Assembly: GCA_963736595.1 (NCBI GenBank)
Contig: CAVTPG010000001.1
Location: 124,001-188,000, forward strand
Source: Parapontixanthobacter sp963736595
Lineage (GTDB): Bacteria > Pseudomonadota > Alphaproteobacteria > Sphingomonadales > Sphingomonadaceae
Direction of reading: 5' to 3'
Length of the DNA: 64,000 bases
Made by a program: the position numbers and the translations under genes. Below, piece after piece: positions 25,378 through 34,205 of this stretch; positions within the stretch are counted from its first letter, which is position 1, and every line of letters starts with the position of its first letter. The notes below the pieces were generated by a model, which saw only the letters and a list, made by a program, of their open reading frames with translations, had not been told where the DNA came from and ran no database searches.

Positions 25378-26724
25378 ATGAGAGCCGCCCTAATTCGACC
25401 CAGCCTGACTGCTGCCGCTTTGGCGACTGCGCTGACGCTGATCCCTGCGACGACCTCCGTGATGGCGCAAGTTGACGGGCACGCCGGGGCCGAATTTGCC
25501 AAGCTGTTCGCGACTTACGAGCGGATCAAGTCGAGCTATGTCGAGGATGTGGACGATGAAAAGCTGATCCGCGGCGCGATCGACGGGATGCTGGCATCGC
25601 TCGACCCGCATTCCTCCTATCTCGATGGGTCCGATCTGGAGCGGATCAACACGCTGATCGACGGGAATTATTCAGGGCTTGGCCTGTCGGTGATGCAGGA
25701 TGATGGCGCGGTAAAGATCATCTCGCCGTTTCGCGGCAGTCCGGCTGATGAAGCGGGCCTGAAAGCGGGCGACTATATCACGCATCTCGATGGAACTTTG
25801 ATTTACGGCAAAGAGCTGGATGAGGCCGTTGGCCTGATGCGCGGAAAAGCGGGAACTTCGATCCAATTGACTGTCTTTCGTCCCGGTCGCGACGAGCCGT
25901 TCGACGTCGATGTGACGCGCGGCGTGATCGAGCTGGAGCCGGTGACGCACTCGCTGGAAGCGGGCAATATCGGCATTATCACCATCAACGAATTTTCCCG
26001 CGATGTGGGCAGCGATGTCTATGCGTCGTGGAAGGCACTGCAGCAGGAAGCAACGGGCCGGATCAGCGGGCTGGTGCTGGATTTGCGGTCCAATCCCGGC
26101 GGTTCGCTGGACGAGGCCGTGGCGCTGTCTGATCTGTTCCTCGACAAAGGGCGCATCGTATCGCAGCGCGGACGGGCACGAGGCGAGACGATCCTGTATG
26201 ATTCCGAAACCGTGTTTCGCGGCGATATTGCCGGCGACATCCCGATGATTGTGCTGATCGATGCAGGGTCCGCCTCGGCGTCCGAAATCGTGGCGGGCGC
26301 GTTGCAGGATCACCGCCGCGCCGTCATCATGGGACAGCGCAGCTTCGGCAAGGGCAGCGTGCAATCATTGCTGCCACTAACCCGCGATTCTGCGCTGAAA
26401 CTGACCACGGCGCGATACTACACGCCATCGGGTCATTCGGTGCAGGAAGGCGGTATCAAGCCTGATATCGCCGTCCCGCAGCTGTCCGATCCCGACTTGG
26501 CTCTGCGCGCAAAATACTCGATGCGCGAATCTGATTTGCGCGGCCATCTGGTCAACGAGCTTGGCATCAAGGACGAGCAATTGGAAACCGACAAGCTGGA
26601 CGATCCGCGCTTTCAATTGACCGCAGAGGATCTGGAAAAGCAGGGCATCGAGGATTTTCAGCTGGATTACGCCTTAAGAACGCTGCGCCGCACCGGGGTC
26701 AGCGCCGTTGCCGCGCGCAAGTAG
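25378..26724 (+). CDS. ctpA: S41 family C-terminal processing peptidase
   Basis: The 448-residue protein has a signal peptide ending near TTSVMAQ, a PDZ domain (about residues 95-180, SGLGLSVMQDDGAVKI) and the S41 protease domain with the catalytic serine in GSASASEI (around 300) and the lysine in RSFGKGSVQ (325). CtpA-type proteases trim the C-termini of periplasmic proteins and often depend on or process peptidoglycan enzymes. It directly follows the EnvC-like activator, an order common in alphaproteobacteria. The ATG at 25378 is well supported by the signal peptide. Confidence 0.93.
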   Translation: MRAALIRPSLTAAALATALTLIPATTSVMAQVDGHAGAEFAKLFATYERIKSSYVEDVDDEKLIRGAIDGMLASLDPHSSYLDGSDLERINTLIDGNYSGLGLSVMQDDGAVKIISPFRGSPADEAGLKAGDYITHLDGTLIYGKELDEAVGLMRGKAGTSIQLTVFRPGRDEPFDVDVTRGVIELEPVTHSLEAGNIGIITINEFSRDVGSDVYASWKALQQEATGRISGLVLDLRSNPGGSLDEAVALSDLFLDKGRIVSQRGRARGETILYDSETVFRGDIAGDIPMIVLIDAGSASASEIVAGALQDHRRAVIMGQRSFGKGSVQSLLPLTRDSALKLTTARYYTPSGHSVQEGGIKPDIAVPQLSDPDLALRAKYSMRESDLRGHLVNELGIKDEQLETDKLDDPRFQLTAEDLEKQGIEDFQLDYALRTLRRTGVSAVAARK

Positions 26725-26794
26725 TTTTCATAACAACGATGCGATCCACAAGGATGTCTAAACGGGCCACAGCGATGTCGAGCGAGGCTTGGGC

Positions 26795-27274
26795 ATGATC
26801 GAGACGCCTTCAGCGCGGCTGGCGCGAAACCTTGCGCTGGTGATCCCGGTTTTGTTGATCGGCGGCGCTTATGTTTCGCAATATGGTTTCGGCCTGTACC
26901 CCTGCGAGATGTGTTGGTGGCAACGCTATCCGCATTTTGCCGCGATCGGTCTGGCGTTGCTCTCCTATGTCATTGCGCCGCAAAAATTGTGGGTAGCATT
27001 GGCCGCCATCGCGATCATCGCATCAGGTGCGATCGGCGGATTTCATGCCGGCGTCGAATATGGCTGGTGGCAGGGCATCACCGATTGCGCCAGCACGGCA
27101 ACCCGCGAAGCCGGAACCAGCATCATGGATTCGATTACGAATGCGCCGATGATCCGCTGCGACCGGGCACCTTGGCAGTTCCTGGGCGTTTCTCTGGCAG
27201 GATGGAATTTCCTGATCTCTGTCGCCGGAGGATTGGCCATCCTGTATTTCCTCGCAAAAAGGACACCCACATGA
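26795..27274 (+). CDS. dsbB: Disulfide bond formation protein DsbB
   Basis: The 159-residue membrane protein has four hydrophobic segments and both redox cysteine pairs: C37/C40 in YPCEMCWWQR and C98/C122 in the second periplasmic loop. DsbB reoxidises DsbA by passing electrons to quinone. The ATG at 26795 has GAGG seven bases upstream; a TTG two codons earlier is possible. The stop overlaps the coq7 start as ATGA, coupling a quinone-using protein to a quinone-synthesis enzyme. Confidence 0.88.
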   Translation: MIETPSARLARNLALVIPVLLIGGAYVSQYGFGLYPCEMCWWQRYPHFAAIGLALLSYVIAPQKLWVALAAIAIIASGAIGGFHAGVEYGWWQGITDCASTATREAGTSIMDSITNAPMIRCDRAPWQFLGVSLAGWNFLISVAGGLAILYFLAKRTPT

Positions 27275-27807
27275 CCATTCCCGACACCACGAAGGCGCAA
27301 ACGGATCGCATGATTCGCGTCGATCAGGCGGGCGAGTTCGGCGCGACGCGCATTTATGAAGGACAGCTTGCGGTGATGGGGGACCGCGCACCCGACAGTG
27401 CGCAAATCCGCCATATGGCCGCACAGGAAGCCGTGCATCGCGCGCAATTCGATGCACTGATGGCGCGACGCGGCGTGCGCCCGACGGCGCTGCAACCATT
27501 TTGGTCCGTCGCAGGTTATGCGCTGGGCGCGGCGACCGCTTTGATGGGACCGAAGGCTGCAATGGCCTGCACTGCTGCGGTTGAAACGGAAATCGACAAG
27601 CATTATTCCGATCAGCTGGATGTGCTGGAAGAAACCAATGACGATCCCGAATTGACCGGCATGATCGAGCGGTTTCGCGAGGAAGAGCGCGAACATCACG
27701 ACACGGCGATTGCCAGCGGCGCAGAGCAGGCGGCGGGCTATCCGCTGTTGTCGGGCGTGATCCGGCTGGGCTGTCGCGCCGCAATTAAATTGTCCGAGCG
27801 GATTTAG
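27271..27807 (+). CDS. coq7: Demethoxyubiquinone hydroxylase (Coq7 family)
   Basis: The 178-residue protein is a di-iron carboxylate hydroxylase that performs the penultimate hydroxylation in ubiquinone synthesis. Iron ligands are visible in DQAGEFGATRIYEGQ, AAQEAVHRAQF, CTAAVETEIDKHY and FREEEREHHD, two Glu-x-x-His sets as expected. The ATG at 27271 overlaps the dsbB stop; the frame is open further upstream but only as an overlap of dsbB. It is membrane-associated in the family. Confidence 0.93.
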   Translation: MTIPDTTKAQTDRMIRVDQAGEFGATRIYEGQLAVMGDRAPDSAQIRHMAAQEAVHRAQFDALMARRGVRPTALQPFWSVAGYALGAATALMGPKAAMACTAAVETEIDKHYSDQLDVLEETNDDPELTGMIERFREEEREHHDTAIASGAEQAAGYPLLSGVIRLGCRAAIKLSERI

Positions 27808-27937
27808 GCGTCCAGACAGTCGCGGGAACCCGCACGCGTTTTCAATCGCTTCATTGGCAGTTCAGCGCAAAGCCCGTTATGGTAATGGCGATCTGCTGAT
27901 CTTGCGATTTGCGCACCCAATGAAACGGAAGAAGCCC

Positions 27938-28585
27938 ATGACACGCCTATCCGCCCCGAAGCCCTCGATCGCGATTCCCGCTACGCTTCTGTCTGCGTTA
28001 GGGGCTGCGATGCTGGCCGTGCCTGCCGCCGCGCAGGACGAGGATTATTCCGTCAATCAAGTCTATATCGCCGATGGCGAAGACTGCCCGGCCTCGACCG
28101 CAGACGTCATCACAGTGTGCGGCGTGCTGGAAGATCCTTACCGCATTCCCAAAGTCTTGCGGCACAGCGACAATCCCGAAAACACCGCTTGGGCGCAGCG
28201 TGTGAAGCGCCTTGAGATGGTCGGCGCAACCGGCATCATGTCCTGCTCTCCGGTCGGTGCGGGCGGCGCCACGGGCTGCACGCAGCAGCTGATCGCCGCC
28301 GCTTATGCCGACAAAGCCAATGCGCCCGGCGTGCGGTTTGGCCGCGCCATCGAAGCCGCGCGTGTAGACCGGATGTCCACCATCGATGTCGATGCCGAAA
28401 TGGAGCAGGAGCGGGTCGAGCAGATCGAACGCGAATATATGGAGCGGCTGGAGCGTGAGCGCGCTGCTGCCGTTCCGGGCGAAGATGTCGCGGCACCGCC
28501 CGCTATTGGGCCAGATGTAGTCGGACAGCCTGTCGCGGCTGACCCAGCCGACCAGCCTGAGCAGGCGGCAGAACCCGAAGGCTGA
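27938..28585 (+). CDS. Hypothetical secreted protein, Erythrobacteraceae-type
   Basis: I do not recognise a named family. The 215-residue protein has a signal peptide with probable cleavage after VPAAAQ, four cysteines in the mature part (in EDCPAS, ITVCGV, IMSCSPV, GATGCTQ) that could form two disulfides, a short glycine-rich stretch, a charged helix (EMEQERVEQIEREYMERLER) and an Ala/Pro/Asp-rich tail. It is probably periplasmic. The ATG at 27938 has GGAAG upstream; one at 27920 lacks a ribosome site. It stands between coq7 and wecB with no clear operon partner. The upstream dsbB could serve its disulfides. Confidence 0.7.
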   Translation: MTRLSAPKPSIAIPATLLSALGAAMLAVPAAAQDEDYSVNQVYIADGEDCPASTADVITVCGVLEDPYRIPKVLRHSDNPENTAWAQRVKRLEMVGATGIMSCSPVGAGGATGCTQQLIAAAYADKANAPGVRFGRAIEAARVDRMSTIDVDAEMEQERVEQIEREYMERLERERAAAVPGEDVAAPPAIGPDVVGQPVAADPADQPEQAAEPEG

Positions 28586-28635
28586 TTGCCGAAATTAACC
28601 GTGTTTAAGCCGCGCGCTGCTACAGGCTGCTGACA

Positions 28636-29760
28636 ATGACAGCGCCGCGCAAAATTCTGACTATCTTCGGCACGCGCCCCGAAGCGATCAAGCTGTTCCC
28701 GCTGATCCACCGGCTGGCAAAAGACGCGCGTTTTGTCTCGCGGACCTGCGTCACTGCGCAGCATCGCGAGATGCTGGACCAAGTGCTGAACATGGCCGAG
28801 ATCACCCCGGACCATGATCTTGATCTGATGCGCGGAGGCCAAGCGCTGGACGCGCTGATGGCGAGCTTACTGGTGGAGATCGGCAAGGTGCTGGACATCG
28901 AGCAACCCGATTTTGTCGTGGTGCAAGGCGATACGGCGACCGCGCTGGCCGGCGGAATGGCCGCATTTTATCGCAAGATCCCGGTGGTCCATGTCGAAGC
29001 GGGACTACGCAGCGGCGACATCCACCATCCCTGGCCTGAAGAGGTCAATCGGCGAATGATCGCAACATTCGCAGCGATCCATTGCGCCCCGACGCAAAGT
29101 GCCGTGGATGCTCTGCTGGCCGAAAATGTCGCACCTGACGCCATCCATTTGACCGGCAACACCGTGATCGATGCGCTGCATTGGGTGAGCGCGAAAATCG
29201 CTCAAACGCCTCCTGATGCAGGCGCGCTTAGCGATCTTAAGCGCAAATTTGCAGGCAAACGCATCATCGGCGTAACCTGCCATCGGCGGGAAAATCTGGG
29301 TGAAGGCATGGCGCAGATTGCGCAAGCTATCCGACAACTCAGCGCGCGCGAAGATGTGGCGATCATCTTGCCCATGCACCGCAATCCCGACATCCGCGCG
29401 ATCATGCAAAGTGCGCTGGGCGATCTCGATAATGTCGCGCTGACGGAGCCGCTCGATTATTTGGAGTTCGTGCAGTTATTGGGTTTGTGCGCGCTGATGC
29501 TGACCGATAGCGGCGGGGTGCAGGAAGAAGCGCCAGCCTTGGGCAAGCCGGTGCTGGTGATGCGCGAAACGACCGAGCGACCCGAAGGCATTGCAGCGGG
29601 AACGGCACGGCTGGTCGGGACTGACCCTGACCGGATCGTGAGCGAAGTCGAACGGCTGCTGGACGATGACGCCGCCTATGCCGCGATGGCGCAGGCGCAC
29701 AATCCGTTCGGCGATGGCAAAGCGGCGAAGCGAATTTGCGAGCTACTGGCGCAGGCCTGA
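28636..29760 (+). CDS. wecB: UDP-N-acetylglucosamine 2-epimerase (non-hydrolysing)
   Basis: The 374-residue protein interconverts UDP-GlcNAc and UDP-ManNAc in the cytoplasm. Motifs are the opening ILTIFGTRPEAIKLFPL, VQGDTATALAGG, HVEAGLRSGD and the late LTDSGGVQEEAPALGKPVL. Length and motifs fit WecB; a WbpI-like role on UDP-diacetamido-uronic acid (see WlbA-C at 45.7-48.4 kb) cannot be excluded. It is the first polysaccharide gene at the left edge and converges on the epimerase pseudogene, with a small inverted repeat (GCGCAG/CTGCGC, 29749-29771) between them. Confidence 0.92.
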   Translation: MTAPRKILTIFGTRPEAIKLFPLIHRLAKDARFVSRTCVTAQHREMLDQVLNMAEITPDHDLDLMRGGQALDALMASLLVEIGKVLDIEQPDFVVVQGDTATALAGGMAAFYRKIPVVHVEAGLRSGDIHHPWPEEVNRRMIATFAAIHCAPTQSAVDALLAENVAPDAIHLTGNTVIDALHWVSAKIAQTPPDAGALSDLKRKFAGKRIIGVTCHRRENLGEGMAQIAQAIRQLSAREDVAIILPMHRNPDIRAIMQSALGDLDNVALTEPLDYLEFVQLLGLCALMLTDSGGVQEEAPALGKPVLVMRETTERPEGIAAGTARLVGTDPDRIVSEVERLLDDDAAYAAMAQAHNPFGDGKAAKRICELLAQA

Positions 29761-29773
29761 CTTGGCTGCGCAG

Positions 29774-30773
29774 CTAAATGCTGTGATAATCGCGATACCA
29801 GGCGACGAATTTCGGAACGCCCTGTTCGATGGTCGTCGTCGGCTCATAACCCAGATCGTCGCGGATAGCGTCGATGTCGGCATAGGTCTTTTCGACATCG
29901 CCGGGCTGCATATCGAGCATCTCGACGCGCGCTTTTTTTCCGCACGCTTCTTCCAGCAATTCGACAAAACGCATTAGCTTTTCACAGCGATGATTGCCGA
30001 TATTATAAAGCGCATGGGGCTTTACGCTGCCGCCAGCTTTCACTTTGCCATCGTCGTTGGGAGGATGGTCGATAGCCGCCAGCACGCCCGAAATGATGTC
30101 GTCGATATACGTGAAATCGCGATACATCTGCCCGTGATTGTAAACCGGGATCGTCTCGCCGGCCAAAATCCGCTGCGTAAAGCGCCACGGCATCATGTCC
30201 GGGCGACCCCACGGCCCGTACACGGTGAAGAAACGCAAGCCGGTTTGCGGCAAACGATAAAGATGCGCGTAAGTCTCGCTCATCAATTCGTTGGATTTCT
30301 TGGTCGCAGCATAAAGCGACAGCGGGTGATCGACGCGGTCATCCACGGAAAATGGCGTTTTCGTGTTGCCGCCATATACGGATGATGAACTGGCATAGAC
30401 CAGATGAGCGACATCCCGCGCGCGTGCCAGTTCCAGAATATTGGCATGGCCGACAAGGTTCGACTGCACATAGAGCTTGGGGGTTGTCGATGCTGTATCG
30501 CACCCCTGCCTGCGCGCCGAGATGCACGATGGTATCGAAGCTGTGTGGTTCCAATGCTTTGTCCAGCGCGGACTTATCCGAAAAGTCGCACTGTATGAAT
30601 GAGCAACGATCGGCGCCTGCCCGCTGACTATAATCGAGGCGAGCTTGCTTCAGCGCCACATCGTAATAATCGTTGCAATTATCGATGCCTATGACGGTGT
30701 CACCGCGCGCCAGCAGTGCCTCGGTCAGGGCTGCACCGATGAACCCTGCCGATCCTGTTACGAGAATTTTCAT
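29774..30773 (-). pseudogene. UDP-glucuronate 4-epimerase, split by a +1 frameshift
   Basis: Two minus-strand frames together make one extended SDR epimerase. The first (ATG 30773) has the NAD motif TGSAGFIG and VHLGAQAGVRYSIDNP. The second carries VQSNLVGHANILE, the catalytic SSSSVYGGN and YAATKKSNE, and the C-terminus to 29774. The frame changes at a run of five C residues on the coding strand (30479-30483); removing one C restores a protein of about 330 residues, the usual length. The enzyme would convert UDP-GlcA to UDP-GalA. It follows the UDP-GlcA decarboxylase gene, which competes for the same substrate. Sequence error versus true pseudogene cannot be told here. Confidence 0.75.
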
Positions 30774-30786
30774 CGCCGCTTGCGCC

Positions 30787-31746
30787 TTACTGCGCAATCA
30801 CTTTGCGGAAATACGCGATTGTGCGGTCCAGCCCTTCGTCCAGCTCCACCGTCGGCTCCCACTTCAGGATCTCGCGCGCTTTGGTAATGTCGGGCTTGCG
30901 CTGCAATGGATCGTCCTGCGGCAATGGCTCTTCGATCAGCTTCGATGTGCCGCCGATCTTGGCCAGAACCTGTTCGGCCAGTTGCCGGATCGTGAATTCG
31001 TTGGGATTGCCGATATTGATCGGGCCATTCACTTCCGGCCCCTGATCCATGAAATTGAGGAAGCCCTGCACCAGATCATCGACATAGCAGAAGCTGCGCG
31101 TTTGCGAGCCATCGCCGTAAATGGTGATGTCCTCGCCCTGCAACGCCTGCACGATGAAATTGGAGACGACGCGGCCATCGGCGGCATTCATGCGCGGGCC
31201 GTACGTGTTGAAGATACGCGCGACTTTAATATCGAGCCCATGCTGCCGGTGGTAATCGAAAAACAACGTTTCGGCGCAGCGCTTGCCCTCATCATAGCAG
31301 CTGCGAATGCCGATCGGATTGACGTTGCCCCAATAGCTTTCGGGCTGCGGGTGGACGTCGGGATCGCCATAGACTTCGCTGGTCGAGGCTTGGAAAATGG
31401 GGCAGCGCAGCCGTTTGGCCAGGCCCAGCATATTGATCGCGCCATGTACGCTCGTCTTGGTCGTCTGTACCGGATCGTGCTGATAATGGATCGGCGAAGC
31501 GGGACAGGCGAGATTGTAGATCGCATCCACTTCGACGAACAGCGGCTGACACACATCGTGCCGCATGAATTCAAAGCGCGGATTGCCGTTTAGATGATCG
31601 ATGTTGCTTTTGTCGCCGGTGAACAGATTATCGACGCACAGCACTTCATCGCCGCGCTCCAGCAAGCGGTCGATCAGATGCGATCCGAGAAACCCTGCGC
31701 CCCCGGTAACGAGAACGCGATGACGACCGTAGTTGCGTTGTGGCAA
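30787..31746 (-). CDS. UDP-glucuronate decarboxylase (UDP-xylose synthase)
   Basis: The 319-residue SDR enzyme carries VTGGAGFLGSHL, the IYNLACPASPIHYQ block typical of UDP-xylose synthases, the catalytic STSEVYG and SYDEGKR, and FNTYGPRM. It oxidises and decarboxylates UDP-GlcA to UDP-xylose in the cytoplasm. The start is a TTG at 31746 with AAGGAG seven bases upstream. The epimerase pseudogene follows 13 bases downstream. The UDP-glucose 6-dehydrogenase needed to make its substrate is not in this window. Confidence 0.92.
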   Translation of the reverse strand: MPQRNYGRHRVLVTGGAGFLGSHLIDRLLERGDEVLCVDNLFTGDKSNIDHLNGNPRFEFMRHDVCQPLFVEVDAIYNLACPASPIHYQHDPVQTTKTSVHGAINMLGLAKRLRCPIFQASTSEVYGDPDVHPQPESYWGNVNPIGIRSCYDEGKRCAETLFFDYHRQHGLDIKVARIFNTYGPRMNAADGRVVSNFIVQALQGEDITIYGDGSQTRSFCYVDDLVQGFLNFMDQGPEVNGPINIGNPNEFTIRQLAEQVLAKIGGTSKLIEEPLPQDDPLQRKPDITKAREILKWEPTVELDEGLDRTIAYFRKVIAQ

Positions 31747-32020
31747 TTTTTTGCTCCTTGGAGTTCGGACGTGTTTGCCAGTTGGATGTTTGTCAAGGTA
31801 ATGTGCTTACACAGGCCTGCCGATCTTTAATCACGACAGCTAACGTGTATTGGTTAATGATCTGCAACGACCGCACCGGATGTTCGCGCAAATATTCGAC
31901 TCTGCAAAAAGGTTCAGCTTTGGCGAGCGAGCGGTTACTGCGGTTAGCCGCGGTTTTCAAACCGTATTAGTTTAAAGCCTGTCTCGGCCTTCCCACTTGT
32001 TCGGTCAAAATGCTTCGTCT
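31747..32020. promoter_or_regulatory. Divergent control region of the first polysaccharide operon
   Basis: These 274 bases separate the decarboxylase gene (minus) from the O-antigen ligase-like gene (plus) and hold no recognisable gene. On the minus strand a perfect TTGACA occurs at 31796-31791 with no good -10 partner. On the plus side an array of GCGGTT repeats lies at 31931-31964 (separate entry), followed by TATTAG at 31965. Confidence 0.4.
31931..31964. promoter_or_regulatory. GCGGTT repeat array ending in an inverted copy
   Basis: GCGGTTA, GCGGTTA and GCGGTTT begin at 31931, 31940 and 31950, roughly one helical turn apart. The last copy is part of a perfect palindrome CGGTTT-TC-AAACCG (31951-31964). 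Such phased repeats upstream of an operon suggest a regulator binding array. Confidence 0.4.
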
Positions 32021-33439
32021 ATGCGCAATCGGATTAATGGACCGGGACCGTCAATGAAAATGCTTAACAGGCGGAAACGTCTGCGCCCAAAATCTCAGCT
32101 CTTTGCCTTGGGAAATAATCCGCTGCTGCAGATTGCCGGGTTATTATTTCTCGGACTGCTGGGCCTTGCCTTAATTGGCGGCGGATCGAACGAAATTGGC
32201 CGGTTGGGCGTAATACCTTTGCGTGCATTATCCATCGTCGCGATAGCTTATGTAATGCTTTCCGGCAAAGTAGATCTTCCCAAATACATACAAGTTTTGT
32301 TGTTGATTCTTGGAGCGGCGTTTTTGATTCCCGCGATTCAACTCGTTCCGTTACCGCCTGAGTTTTGGGCATCACTTCCGGGACGTGAAGATTACGCATT
32401 ACTCGCCAAAGCCACGTCCGTTGAGAAAGTATGGCGTCCGATAGCAATCTCGCCCGATCGAACGATTAACAGTATGCTGGGCGTTTTGCCATTGATTGCT
32501 GCGGTAATGCTTGCTGCGGTGATGGTCGAAAAGTCGCGCCAGACCGTTATCTGGGCGATAATCACTATCGCTTGTCTGTCGGCCGCCCTAGGCCTTGTTC
32601 AGGCTGCAACATACAATCCACTTTTTTCACTATATACTGATCGCGTTACGGGCCACTCAACCGGATTTCTGGCCAACCGCAACCATCAGGCGGTGATGCT
32701 GGCAATGGCTTTGCCGCTCCTTGGTGCATGGGCGATGGATGAAAAATCTTCATATAAATTACAAACACGAAAGCTGCTGGTCCTAGTTCTAGGGTCGTTT
32801 CTGGTCATCGGCATTCTTATTTCCAAATCGCGAGCCGGGATAACATTATTGATACCAGCCGTAATCTTGCTGTTATTGTTCATGCGCGCAGTAAATTGGC
32901 CGAGCTTGATATTGGGCGGACTAACGATTGTCGGGCTGGCATTCGGATTTGGCTTTGCCGAGCGCTTTATCGACACGGACATCGGAGACGATGCCAGGTT
33001 CCAGTTTGCTCCTGTGGTATGGGAATTATTGATGGAGCACTTTCCGGTTGGCGTAGGCTTCGGAGGGTTCGATCCAGCATTTCGTAAAGCCGAACCTTAC
33101 GAGGGACTAACTTTCAACTACTTCAATCATGCACACAATGACTGGCTGGAATTACTCATAGAGGGCGGCATTCTCGCGGCTATTTTGGCAATTGGTGCGC
33201 TGGCCTGGCTGGCCTGGTCAAGCTGGCATTCATGGAAGCCATTACAAAAGTCAGGTAGTGATCGAACCGTAAACCGATTGCGTTATGCAAAAACATCCTC
33301 GGCAGCCTTGATTTTCGTAGTCGCAGCGTCATTGTTGGACTATCCAATGCGCGCGCCGCTTTTTGCCATCATTGCTTCTATATTCGGTGTTCTGTTAGCG
33401 CATCATATCAGTGATCAATTGAAAAAGTCTGCCGGTTAG
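32021..33439 (+). CDS. O-antigen ligase/polymerase family membrane protein
   Basis: The protein (472 residues from the ATG at 32021) has about 10-12 hydrophobic segments and a large periplasmic loop containing RNHQAVML and FNHAHNDWLELLIEGG, the signature of the Wzy_C/O-antigen ligase family. It acts in the inner membrane on lipid-linked glycans. The window also has a Wzy-like polymerase at 49709, so this one may be a ligase or second polymerase; which does what is not decidable from sequence. The frame extends to TTG 31997; ATG 32054 is another option. It is the first gene of the wza-wzc operon. Confidence 0.8.
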   Translation: MRNRINGPGPSMKMLNRRKRLRPKSQLFALGNNPLLQIAGLLFLGLLGLALIGGGSNEIGRLGVIPLRALSIVAIAYVMLSGKVDLPKYIQVLLLILGAAFLIPAIQLVPLPPEFWASLPGREDYALLAKATSVEKVWRPIAISPDRTINSMLGVLPLIAAVMLAAVMVEKSRQTVIWAIITIACLSAALGLVQAATYNPLFSLYTDRVTGHSTGFLANRNHQAVMLAMALPLLGAWAMDEKSSYKLQTRKLLVLVLGSFLVIGILISKSRAGITLLIPAVILLLLFMRAVNWPSLILGGLTIVGLAFGFGFAERFIDTDIGDDARFQFAPVVWELLMEHFPVGVGFGGFDPAFRKAEPYEGLTFNYFNHAHNDWLELLIEGGILAAILAIGALAWLAWSSWHSWKPLQKSGSDRTVNRLRYAKTSSAALIFVVAASLLDYPMRAPLFAIIASIFGVLLAHHISDQLKKSAG

Positions 33440-33485
33440 CGGACTCCCATTGTTCGCCCCATTGCTCGCTTAGGTGAAATTTGAA

Positions 33486-34199
33486 ATGCGCTTTCTTGCT
33501 TCTTTGTTTGTTTGCATACCATTGCTGACAGGGTGTGCGGGCCAGCCCCCGATTGTCGCCAATTCGGAGCTTTCGGTTTACGAAGGAAGCGAGATGCCGG
33601 CACCATTGCGCAGCGATGCGGTTTCCGGAGTGGCGGCTTATGCGCTGGGGCCTCTCGACAAAATAAAAGTTGAAGTATTCGGCGTAGAAGAGCTGGAGGA
33701 ACGTGAAATCCAGCTGGATGGAGCCGGTCGCTTGACGTATCCATTTATCGGCACGATTGACGCCGCAGGCTCTACGATCAGTGATCTGGCACTGAAGATT
33801 GCCAACGGGCTTAGGGGGCGTTTCGTGCTCGACCCGCAGGTGAGCGTTAACCTTTCTGAGCCTAACAGCCAGCTGGTTGCCGTTCAGGGTGCGGTTACAG
33901 AACCTGGACTTTATCCCATCCAGGGCCGCATGACATTGTCCCGCGCTATAGCGAGTGCAAAAGGGCTCGATGAGTTAGCGAAGGTGGAGCAGGTCGTCGT
34001 GCTACGTACAGTCGAGGGTCGACGTTACGCCGCCCTGCACGACCTTCGTTCGATCAGGCAGGGCGTGTATGCGGATCCGAGAATTTATTCGGATGACGTT
34101 GTAATCGTGGGTGAGTCCGCGCAAAGGCGTGCCTTCACGAACATTGTTACGGTCGGCGCGCTGCTGGCCGGCCCAGTTGTTGCATTATTAAACCGGTAA
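33486..34199 (+). CDS. Polysaccharide export lipoprotein (Wza/OPX family)
   Basis: The 237-residue protein has a lipoprotein signal ending LLTGCAG, the Poly_export (SLBB-preceding) domain YALGPLDKIKVEVFGVEELEE and a soluble-ligand-binding beta-grasp domain (LVAVQGAVTEPGLYPIQG). It ends in a hydrophobic helix (NIVTVGALLAGPVVALL). It should form the outer-membrane/periplasmic export channel for the polysaccharide made by this cluster. It is shorter than E. coli Wza, as usual for alphaproteobacterial members. The ATG at 33486 has AGGTGA eight bases upstream. The Wzc-like gene follows after six bases. Confidence 0.9.
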   Translation: MRFLASLFVCIPLLTGCAGQPPIVANSELSVYEGSEMPAPLRSDAVSGVAAYALGPLDKIKVEVFGVEELEEREIQLDGAGRLTYPFIGTIDAAGSTISDLALKIANGLRGRFVLDPQVSVNLSEPNSQLVAVQGAVTEPGLYPIQGRMTLSRAIASAKGLDELAKVEQVVVLRTVEGRRYAALHDLRSIRQGVYADPRIYSDDVVIVGESAQRRAFTNIVTVGALLAGPVVALLNR

Positions 34200-34205
34200 G
34201 CAGAC

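Noticed and set aside
26911..27270. Extension of the coq7 frame upstream through dsbB
   Set aside because: The 120 extra residues are Cys/Arg-rich out-of-frame translation of dsbB, and the ATG at 27271 fits both the ATGA overlap and the family start.
28595..28608. TTAA-N6-TTAA upstream of wecB, similar to a CtrA site
   Set aside because: The spacing is six, not seven, and the flanking C is missing on one side; one short of the consensus used for the 5928 site.
31791..31796. Perfect TTGACA as a sigma-70 promoter of the decarboxylase gene
   Set aside because: No acceptable -10 hexamer lies 16-18 bases downstream, so it is mentioned only within the control region.
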